NCBI RefSeq assembly: GCF_964355755.1
Contig: NC_092672.1
Span: 15,746,501-15,810,500, forward strand
Reading direction: 5' to 3'
From: Antedon mediterranea
Lineage: Eukaryota; Echinodermata; Crinoidea; Comatulida; Antedonidae
Length of the DNA: 64,000 bases
Numbering within the stretch: the stretch's first letter is position 1; every line of letters starts with the position of its first letter. Position numbers and translations under genes: made by a program. Below are positions 32,378 through 40,973 of this stretch, one piece after another. Under the pieces are notes generated by a model. It searched no databases. It was not told where the DNA came from and worked only from the letters and a program-made list of their open reading frames with translations.

Positions 32378-32590
32378 GTCGTGAGGTGGTTTCCCGAAAG
32401 ATCGTAAAATCAAAACGGTACTGGGTATGACCAACTAGCGTTATTGTCACCGGCTAGTCATCCATTCATAGAAGTACTAATGTAGTAGCCTACCTGTACG
32501 GTGACCATAGAATGTGACCCGAGGCATGACTAACTACGACTTTTAGATGATAGAAAGTTGAGAAAAATTGTTACGAGTAGTTTTACGACA
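32378..32590 (-). repeat. Penelope flank repeat R1 (3' side)
   Basis: It is identical by eye to 36539-36751 over 213 bp. It continues for some 30 bp (GAAGATGTTTATGAAATTATG) in a part that matches the inverted copy R3 but not R2, so the family unit is longer than the identical core. Confidence 0.9.
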
Positions 32591-33691
32591 TGAAGATGTT
32601 TATGAAATTATGTTAAAGATGTAAAAACATATTACATTGGTATATAAACAGTAATGAGTGTTAGTAAAAATAATATAATGTAAAAAAGATATAAGGAAGA
32701 AAAGCAAAGAGATTATGGAGCGGCTGTACCTGAATATACAATATAAATATTGTAAGGTTAAAAACTAGAAATTTAGGCGATCTTGTCAAAGGTCAAGCAC
32801 CTTCAGCCTGCCACGTTTCGATATTCAATATTGAACTTGACCTGACGTGGTTCCACAATATCTTTATATGAAAAATTTGTAGAGTGGATAGAAAATTATT
32901 AAACTGGTTATTGTTAAATTGTTTTTAAAATACGTTGTTCGTTTTAATGTTAAACAATGTTTAAATTTTCTCACCTTTTTAGAAAAAATATTATTTCAAT
33001 ATGAAGGAGATTGAAAGTTTATGTTACGTACTTGTTTCTGTGTATACAGGACGCTAAAAAATTATTAAAATTATTATGCCTAGGCCTAGGCCTAACTAGC
33101 CTAGCTTAGATAGGATTTACGTAATATGATTAAATTTTATAGTTTAACTGAATGTAATTTAAAGTAGAATTTATTTAGTTCTAAATATAATATTAATTAG
33201 TCTTACCTTGTGTACAAAGCTATTTATTTGGTTTGGATTTTACAGAAAAAATGACAATGTCGGAGCTGTAGAAAATTTAATATGTTTTTACCGACCTTTC
33301 CTTAGTGAGAATGTTATGTTTGAAAGTAACAGGTTCGAATGTTTGCTATGCGCGTGTGTTAGAACGCGTTATTGAAATTGACGCGGGTGTTTATGATTAC
33401 GCGTAAAGGTCTGTATATATTATTCTTATTATTAATTAACGTACAGGGAAAATTTTCATTTAAAAATTTTGTCAAAAGGTAAATTTATGTCAATAAAAAT
33501 GGGTGCTTATAATATATTTAATCTGGTATAAAAACATTTTATAAGTCATAAAAAATTCAAAATGAATGAATAAATATAGAGGTAAACATAATGGTACAGT
33601 ATGCACAACGATTTATTTGACAAAATAAAGGTGTTTATAATACAAGAATATTATAAAATACAACAATTTAGTATTAAAATATTATAATACG

Positions 33692-33693
<2 letters not shown>

Positions 33694-33729
<36 letters not shown>
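33694..33729. repeat. 36-base A homopolymer
   Basis: An uninterrupted A run on the plus strand, hence poly-T on the sense strand of the Penelope element, starting 33 bases after its stop codon. It could be the tail of an unrelated plus-strand retroposition or a slippage-prone tract. Confidence 0.95.
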
Positions 33730-33736
<7 letters not shown>

Positions 33737-33762
33737 TATATAAATTATACAAAACTTTTAAT

Positions 33763-34533
33763 TTAATATGTTTGATAGGTTGCCAGTTTGTTGTGCAATT
33801 GTTTATTAGTGCAGCATATTTGTTTAATCTTTCTGTCGTTATAAAAAACGTATTGTATTTTATACTTGTTTTTGAGTAGGTGTTTGTGGTTATTTATAAT
33901 ACCTTGCATAATATTTGTTTTATCTGTGGTTTTATCAAATTTGGTTTTAATACAAATTGTTTGTTTATTAATATTCTTTGTAATCTTTTCTTTGGGGTTC
34001 TGTTGAAAATGTGTCAAATGTTTATTTATGAATTTATGGCTGTAACCTATTTTCTTTAGTCGTAAAGAGAAGAGGGAGGTGATGTGTAGATATTCTTTTA
34101 TATTACATGAAAGTCGGTTATAACGATGGGACTCTGTTTTGATAATACCTTTAAAAATTGATGGGTTATGGTTGGATGTTTTATGAATGTATGTATATTT
34201 TTGGTATGGTTTTTGATATATTGAGTAGTGTATTTTGTTTGTTGTTAGTGTTGTATAGTTGATGGAAATGTGTGTGTCCAAATATATCATGTTAGTAGTA
34301 TTAAAAGTAAAGTTGAGTGGAATATTGTGTGGGTAGATGTTGGATATGGATTTAATAAGGTCAAGAGAATTAATTTTAGGGTTGCTGATAATTAGTGCGC
34401 CGTCGTCTATGAATCGGGTAAATAAGAAGTTGGAAGGGTTTAGTTGAAATCTTTGTTTTAATGTGGTGAGGAAGTTTAATTCTTTCAAAAGGAGGGTAAG
34501 ATTAGCGATTTGGGCGCTGTGGTAAGACCCCAT
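33763..34533 (-). CDS. Penelope-like RT, C-terminal half
   Basis: This frame continues the 34485-36257 frame after a single shift near 34530. It holds the catalytic FIDDG (residues 41-45 here, plus-strand 34401-34413) in place of the commoner YVDD. It then has IYLDTHI, HYSIYQKPYQKYTYIH and a thumb with LRLKKIGYSHKF, the order of Penelope-like RTs. It ends with no GIY-YIG domain. Few other defects are visible, so the copy may be young. The first ATG of this frame falls inside the RT motif GIIMGS and is not a biological start. Confidence 0.85.
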   Translation of the reverse strand: MGSYHSAQIANLTLLLKELNFLTTLKQRFQLNPSNFLFTRFIDDGALIISNPKINSLDLIKSISNIYPHNIPLNFTFNTTNMIYLDTHISINYTTLTTNKIHYSIYQKPYQKYTYIHKTSNHNPSIFKGIIKTESHRYNRLSCNIKEYLHITSLFSLRLKKIGYSHKFINKHLTHFQQNPKEKITKNINKQTICIKTKFDKTTDKTNIMQGIINNHKHLLKNKYKIQYVFYNDRKIKQICCTNKQLHNKLATYQTY

Positions 34534-36257
34534 AATGATTCCCTGTATTTGCTTATATAATAAGGTCCGGCTTTGAAGTATGCGTTTTTATTAATTATGT
34601 TGTTTAATTTTGTGAGATATAATTTGGTTTCATTGTTAACATTTAAGAGGTCGCAGGCATTTGTGATGGTGTCATTGGTATCTTGTATAGTGATGTTAGT
34701 GTAAAGGCTTTCGAAGTCCCAGGAAATAAAGAAATTTGTGTCGGAGAATTTTGTGTTAATTAATTGTGTTTTGGAAACAAATTCGTTTGAGTTTTCAATA
34801 ATGGGAAAGGGTACATTTTTGTCATAGAACATATCTTTAATTTTGTTTAAAATTAATTTAAGATGGTGGCCTAGTGTTTTGGATAGGGGGGTAGTAGTCC
34901 AGCTATGGGCTGTAATAATTGGTCGTCCTTTAAGGTCTTGTTCTGTTTCGGGTGAGGGTGGTTTTTTAAGTTTATGGGGTTTGGGTAGAATCTTGAGGGT
35001 AGGTAATTGTAATTTGGAGTTATCGATCCAGTTTATAATTTGGTTGATTTCTTTGATAAAATCGTGGTCTTTGATGTCTGTATCATTAATTAGTTTAATC
35101 ATGTCATTTCGAACTTTAAGTTTTAATTTTGTTATATAATTTCTTTCATCAATTTTAGGATCGACTTTTTGATATATTTCGTTGTTAAGTTGTCTATCAT
35201 ATTCTTGTTTGTACCATTTTGTAGTATTAAGGCATAAACCTAAATTCTTGTCTGATGTTTGTATTATTATTTCTGGGTTTTTGGCAAGTGTTTTCAATTG
35301 TTTGAGTTGTGATTTAGTTGTATTTCTTTTATCTATACATCTAAAATTTTCGATGCATTCTTGGTTTAGTTCTTCGATATTGTTGTAGCAGAAAGCAGTT
35401 GTGTTTGGTTTAATGTGAGGATGTGTAATTAATTCATGGAAAAGTGTTTTGTGTTTATTACGTATAGGCAATGAGTGTGGTTTAGTGTGAGTTGTTTTGA
35501 TTTTATGCTTGTAAATGTCATGTTTCAACATTGTTGTAAAGGAGGACTTCATATCGTTATGTAGTTCTGTTTTAATCTGCTGTCCGTTCTTGAAGGTTGT
35601 GGGTATAAACGATGGTCCCTTGTTCAATATTGTTTTGGTGTGTTTATTGATTTTAAAGTTAGTAAAATTGTGGAAGTTCAAATCATCTTTCTTGTTTTCG
35701 TTTCTAATTTCGTCTTCCTTCTTTTTAGCATCATAGTTTTTCATAAGTTTTTTAATTAGTATTGTGTGCAAAACACTTCTCTGTTGACATAAATTATTTG
35801 CATAGTCAAAATCTGAGGTGGTTTTTTTAAAAACGTATTTCTTATTAATTGCATTCTTCTGTTTAATTTCTTCGATTGTATCTTTATATTTCTGTAAGAT
35901 ACTTTGTTTCAAGAGTTGTGTTTGTCGGTATCTATGTTTAATAATATCGCTCAATTCTTCCAATGTGTTAATATTGTCGCTCAATTCGGTGTCCTCAATA
36001 CTTTCCCCGGTATTTATATTAATGGTATAATTCCTGATTTGGCTGATTTTGTTGTCAACGAATTTTATTTCTACGTTATGGTTGTTGTTTATTTTGAGTA
36101 GGCTAGGTGTCAGTTGTTCTATTTTGTTATAATATCGACTACAGTTAATTATTTCTTCTCTGAAAATATTTTTAGTCGTCTTGGTAGGTATCCTATTCCA
36201 TTCGTTGATTGTTGTAATTTTCCTAATATCTTTTGGTTTAAATGTTGGATGAACCAT
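34485..36257 (-). CDS. Penelope-like RT, N-terminal half (590 codons)
   Basis: It starts at ATG 36257 and shows a long lysine/asparagine-rich N-terminal region (residues 1-330). The RT fingers follow: LPTLKILPKPHKLKKPP, then DLKGRPIITAHSW, then the first catalytic aspartate segment FFISWDFESLYTNI, then YYIS.YRESLWG where the frame is lost. The correct continuation GIIMGSYHSAQIANL lies in the overlapping frame 33763-34533. One indel therefore separates two otherwise open halves, about 830 residues together. The N terminus has no GIY-YIG-like or CCHH motif, so it is not the permuted N-terminal-endonuclease type. Confidence 0.85.
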   Translation of the reverse strand: MVHPTFKPKDIRKITTINEWNRIPTKTTKNIFREEIINCSRYYNKIEQLTPSLLKINNNHNVEIKFVDNKISQIRNYTININTGESIEDTELSDNINTLEELSDIIKHRYRQTQLLKQSILQKYKDTIEEIKQKNAINKKYVFKKTTSDFDYANNLCQQRSVLHTILIKKLMKNYDAKKKEDEIRNENKKDDLNFHNFTNFKINKHTKTILNKGPSFIPTTFKNGQQIKTELHNDMKSSFTTMLKHDIYKHKIKTTHTKPHSLPIRNKHKTLFHELITHPHIKPNTTAFCYNNIEELNQECIENFRCIDKRNTTKSQLKQLKTLAKNPEIIIQTSDKNLGLCLNTTKWYKQEYDRQLNNEIYQKVDPKIDERNYITKLKLKVRNDMIKLINDTDIKDHDFIKEINQIINWIDNSKLQLPTLKILPKPHKLKKPPSPETEQDLKGRPIITAHSWTTTPLSKTLGHHLKLILNKIKDMFYDKNVPFPIIENSNEFVSKTQLINTKFSDTNFFISWDFESLYTNITIQDTNDTITNACDLLNVNNETKLYLTKLNNIINKNAYFKAGPYYISKYRESLWGLTTAPKSLILPSF

Positions 36258-36538
36258 ATTCTGTGGGTGTTTAAATAGTTATGTAATATTAAGCTTAAAA
36301 TAATTATTGTGTGTTGAAAAATTATATTGTGAAACATGATGTTTATGCTATGAATGTCGTACGTAGGTAAAGGAATAGAAAAAACAAGGATCTAAATGTA
36401 GAAAAATGAAAAAAGTAGTATAGAATGTAGAAATAGGAAAAGTTTGTTAATAAAAAGAATAGATTTTGAATGTGAGGAATGACTTATGACGGTTAGATCC
36501 CACTAGAGATCTATGTCGGCTCCTAGGCCTGTATAATC

Positions 36539-36751
36539 GTCGTGAGGTGGTTTCCCGAAAGATCGTAAAATCAAAACGGTACTGGGTATGACCAACTAGC
36601 GTTATTGTCACCGGCTAGTCATCCATTCATAGAAGTACTAATGTAGTAGCCTACCTGTACGGTGACCATAGAATGTGACCCGAGGCATGACTAACTACGA
36701 CTTTTAGATGATAGAAAGTTGAGAAAAATTGTTACGAGTAGTTTTACGACA
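36539..36751 (-). repeat. Penelope flank repeat R2 (5' side)
   Basis: Direct repeat of R1, identical by eye. It forms a long inverted pair with R3 across a spacer (36752-36779) that itself contains the 8-bp stem ACACACTA / TAGTGTGT. Confidence 0.9.
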
Positions 36752-36779
36752 CACACTATTTGTATGCCTAGTGTGTAAA

Positions 36780-37024
36780 CATTATTGACATAATTTCATA
36801 AAGATCTTCATGTCGTACAACTACTCGTAACATTTTTTCTCAACTTCCTATCATCTAAAGTCGTAGTTAGTCATGCCTCGGGTCACATTCTATGGTCTCC
36901 GTACCGGTAGGCTACTACATCAGTACTTCTATGAATGGATGACTAGCCGGTGACAATAACGCTAGTTGGTCATACACAGTACCGTTTTTGATTTTACGAT
37001 CATTCGGGAAACCACCTCACGACG
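36780..37024 (+). repeat. Inverted, diverged flank repeat R3
   Basis: Reverse complement of R1 including its extension, with scattered substitutions and small indels (for example GTCGTACAACTACTCG for GTCGTAAAACTACTCG). Its greater divergence shows that it is not a simple recent copy of R2. Confidence 0.85.
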
Positions 37025-37115
37025 ACGTATATATATTTTAATGTCATTGATGCATCACCCATTTACATTACGATTTTATCAATGATTTTATAGGAAAAGG
37101 GGGTAAAAATCAACA

Positions 37116-39895
37116 TTAACAATTGTTACAATTTTCAATCGTTGAAGTTGAACCGAGTTCGATCGTTAAAACTGACCAATCAAATGGTTCACAAATTACG
37201 TCATCATAGTTTGTGAAAACATACGTATGCGATGACAATTCTTGAATTTTTACATATGACTTTAAAAGAGTACAAAAAAGGTTAAAAACATCAAGTGTAA
37301 GTAAAACTAAACTAAATTTGAACCGTCGTCGAGTTCGGGTTATCCGCGCAAACGCAACATGCACCACATACATTATATAAACGCCGACAATTATTATGCC
37401 ATCCAATGACATGAATTAAATATGTTTACAGTGTTGAATTGTACCTATTTTGTGTCATAAAGAATAACAGTATTTACGGAATACTCTGTATATGTTATAT
37501 ACAGTGTAGCAAAGATGAAATTACGAGACCCATTTTTTAATCCATTTTTTAACTTGATGACATCAAAATGTAATATAAAGATAGAAATTTTAGAAGATAA
37601 TAATCTAAATAATTACATTAATAAAAATGTAAAGAATTTTAGACACAAAAAAGCGAGATACGCGCTATTTTAAAAGCGGTGAATTCTTACGAAAGAGATG
37701 AAAATCTGACCTTTTAATTTCAACTGGCCATATGATGACAACAGATCAGATAGACAAAATGTTAATAGGAATAATTAGCATTGATGAAATTATGTAACCC
37801 ATCTTTTAATCCAATTTTTAACATGATAACGTCATCAAAATGTAACTTAAAGATAGCAATTTTAGAAGACAATCATCTAAATAATTACATTTTAGACACG
37901 AAAAAGTGAGGTGTGCGCTATTTTAAATGCGCTGAATGTTTACGAAAGAGATGAAAATCCGACTATTTGAATTCAACTGGCCATATGACAACGTCATGAT
38001 TTATATCTACAATTCAACAGCTTCTACAATAAGTTTTAATCATACAAGTCACTTTTTATTCGGAGGAGCTATAACAGATTGAAATATACTGTATAGACGA
38101 AATTACTTTATGATGACGGAATAAAAATTGAAATTTTCGTAACTGATGTGAAAGAGAATTGATTGAGAAAGAACATATTATAATCTAGAAGAAAATGGGA
38201 AACGCATTAGCGTGATGCGCTCTATTAAATTGGATTTACTAGTACAAAAGTGAAAAAAATCATGTTTTAAAAATTTGAGTGGCCATATGGTGACGTCAAA
38301 ACATTCGATTTTAGAAATTTTACATGAATTGATATCTACAACTCATCAGCTTCTATAATACATAAATGGGGGTAACCAGCCACCCTGAGGAGCATAACTG
38401 ATTACAAATAGGTATATTTTTGCACAAATTTGCATTTAATTACCTATTCTTTCGCACACGATTTCTAAAGTTTAACGTGCACATGCTTAGTTATTTTGCA
38501 ATTAAAGTTCATCAAAATAAATGAAATCTACTATCAAAAATATGAAAAAAAAAAATCAATACGCCTTGTACAAGATGTGCGTAAAACGCCGACAATTTAG
38601 AAAATGTTGAAATGTTAAAAATGACCTGAAATGTACGCGAAATTGATTAGAAATTAATTTTGCACATTTTGAAATTTCAAATATGCTAATCGCATATTTT
38701 TTTGTGTAGCCAGCTATTTTTACTGTGTCAAAATTTGCATTATTTTATGAAATATACTTTTGTTAAGTTTCATTGAAAAATGAATTTTTGTTCAGAATAA
38801 ATGATCAAACATAAAATTTCATTAAATCGCACGAATAATAATAATAATAATAATAAGATTATACAGCGCACACAAAGTTTCTTGCACTACAGTTAGAGGT
38901 CAATCTTCTGACAAAGATAAACAATCTTATGTTAACAAGAATTAGAGATACGCTAAAAACAAAATTTGTGGAAAGAAAGAAGAACTAGACTTGAACTATA
39001 ATATGTAAAATATAGATGCGCGCTCTTTTAAATGTGATGAACTATGACGCAAAATATGAAAATACGACTTTTTTTATTGACGTCACAACATTTGATTGGC
39101 AAAATGTTCACATTAAATCTACAAACCAATAGCTTCCAGAAAACGTTTTAATAATGATTATCTCTTTTTATTCTGACAAACAGATTGAAATTTACTGTAA
39201 AGGTGAAAATAAGTGACCTACATTATTTAAATTATTATGACGTCATAAAAATTAAAATATTTAATTAATAATTATCTAATTTGACTTGTTTGTATGGCCT
39301 TATTTAAAGTGGAAATGGTCTAAATTGTTTTCAAAATTACTAGGAAAGGCTTGAAAAATATAATTCAAGAGAAAAAACGTTTTTTATACTCCGTGCGCAC
39401 CTTATGCATAAATAATTTCGCGCGAGTAGGAATTTTTGACATGCGCAAAATGTCATCAAACGTGTAAAAAGTTGATTAGAAATTAATTTTGCGCATTTTG
39501 AAATTTTGAATGCGCTTGAGCGCGCAACTTCTCGTGAAACATGCCTTTTTTAATCCATAGAAAGTTTGCCCTTGATATGACTTAAACTTTCACTAAGTAT
39601 CAATACAAAATGACTTTTGGTTTGTAAACTATGATCAATCATTTAAATTCATAAAATCGTGCGTAACTTACGCTGCGCGCCTCTATTAACGTCATATAAC
39701 AAAGTTTCTTGCACATCTACAGCTACAGGTCAATCTTATGACAAAGTATACAATCTTATGTTGACAAGGATGACAGATATGCATGCAACAACATTTGTGG
39801 AAAGAAAGAATAAGGAAGATGAAAAAAAAAAGATCCTGAAAATAACAAGGGGTTATATGCTAAGTGCAGATAACCAACAAATCATCATTTAATAA
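37116..39895 (-). repeat. Large non-coding repeat (family L), copy A
   Basis: In reverse complement it matches 62206-64000: TACAGTGTAGCAAAGATGAAATTACGAGACCCAT, the CGGGTTATCCGCGC junction, GATTAGAAATTAATTTTGCGC and CGTGCGTAACTTACGC all recur. Internally it is built of diverged sub-repeats: ~269- and ~313-bp units at 37514, 37783 and 38096, and an ~829-bp duplication (GATTAGAAATTAATTTTGC at 38645 and 39474). An AAT tail with TATACAGCGCA at 38827-38870 looks like a small L2/SINE scrap inside it. No coding frame longer than shadows. The end near 39870 (GGTTATATGC...GATAACC) resembles that of family Q. Confidence 0.75.
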
Positions 39896-40196
39896 TGAAG
39901 GAACAATAATTTTCATCAAAATCTTACATCAAAAAGTCGAAATATTGCTTGTTTAATATCTAAATCATCAATCTGAGTCAATAAAATCGACAACAAGCAT
40001 TGTGTTTAAAAAAGCGACCAGATTTTTTATCAAATACATTTTTGTAATAGTTGTCACGAACTCCGTTTACATAAAATATGTTTATCAGCCATATTTTAAA
40101 TCTGGATGAGGGTCTTGTTACTTGCTAATCAAAGTTACCGAGACGTTCACAAGTCTACTGTTCCAAATATAATAATGTACTGTTCTTAAAACAATG
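39896..40196. other. Gene-free stretch left of the BEL element
   Basis: AT-rich; no supported feature before the target duplication at 40197. Confidence 0.5.
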
Positions 40197-40201
40197 GATG
40201 T

Positions 40202-40582
40202 TGTTAGTGACGCAACGCTTTATTTCTGCTATGTTAAACTGCACCTGACATAATATGTAAATTTCCCGTTCTTTTGTTTCTATTATTCCCTTTTACTGTG
40301 CTGCGCTTGTCGTTGTAATCCTATGCATACCTTTGTATTACACCAGAAAGGCCAGTGATGTAAGTTCATTATTTGCTTCCTTTGATTACTCTCTTTAGCT
40401 TAGTTTAGGCTTAATACCATTTCTATATTTTGCTAATTTAACCTGGATACATTGTAGTTCTTTATTGTATTATTTTGTTACATTTTCAGTTTGAACCACA
40501 ATAAATCAATTGTGAAGTGCAAAACCTGGTTGGAAGTTTTTTTGTTGTATACCGATTAACGTACGACGCTACGAGCGTTACA
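40202..40582 (+). repeat. BEL 5' LTR, 381 bp
   Basis: It differs from the 3' LTR at about seven positions, near 2%, and lacks a 24-bp segment (CGTTCTTTTCATTTCGTG...) that the 3' LTR has after CTTGTCGTTGT. An AATAAA at about 40500 may be the polyadenylation signal. Confidence 0.95.
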
Positions 40583-40596
40583 GTTCAAAATCAAGA

Positions 40597-40953
40597 ATGT
40601 CTCATACAGAATCTGAGGTTGCACGTATGAAGTCTAAGCGTGGATACGCTAGGGGAGCTGTTACCCGAATTATGGGTACCGTGCAGAAATTGATGGCAAG
40701 AAAGGAAAACCTTTCCCAAGTCCATGAACGAATGGAGGAGGTGGGAACCTTGACGGAAGCGTTTGCAGCTGCACATGCAGACTATGTAATGTTGTTAAAG
40801 GATGAGGAGGCCAAGCAGGAAGCGGAGGTTTATCGGAGAGAATTTGTCACGAGAATAAACGACTTCTGTGATGATATCGGCACATGGATCGCCAGTGTTG
40901 AGCACTCTGAGCAACATAAGTCTGTTTCGGAAGTTGGCAGCCGCTTTCACTAA
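40597..40953 (+). CDS. BEL gag, N-terminal fragment
   Basis: 118 codons starting at ATG 40597, fifteen bases after the LTR. The product is basic then helical (LSQVHERMEEVGTLTEAFAA), as in BEL gag N termini. It ends at 40953, and the next frame (40974) lies in another register, so a small indel probably split one gag frame. No catalytic motif is expected here. Confidence 0.7.
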   Translation: MSHTESEVARMKSKRGYARGAVTRIMGTVQKLMARKENLSQVHERMEEVGTLTEAFAAAHADYVMLLKDEEAKQEAEVYRREFVTRINDFCDDIGTWIASVEHSEQHKSVSEVGSRFH

Positions 40954-40973
40954 TTTTAACCACATAAAGTGCC

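Larger units (their letters stand above)
32378..37024 (-). mobile_element. Penelope-like element without a visible endonuclease, flanked by long direct repeats
   Basis: A long coding region (33763-36257, minus) encodes a Penelope-like reverse transcriptase in two overlapping frames. It is bracketed by direct repeats 32378-32590 and 36539-36751, which I read as identical over 213 bp. Directly upstream in sense orientation lies an inverted, more diverged copy (36780-37024). Direct terminal repeats plus an adjoining inverted copy are the known pseudo-LTR layout of Penelope-like elements. No GIY-YIG domain is found before or after the RT. About 1.1 kb of non-coding DNA, including a 36-base A run on the plus strand, separates the stop codon from the 3' repeat. 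Confidence 0.8.

Noticed and set aside
37116-37412. Mini-frame sharing VHVA.ARITRTR with one at 63693-63911
   Set aside because: Both lie in homologous copies of the non-coding repeat; the similarity is at DNA level, and the starts and ends differ.
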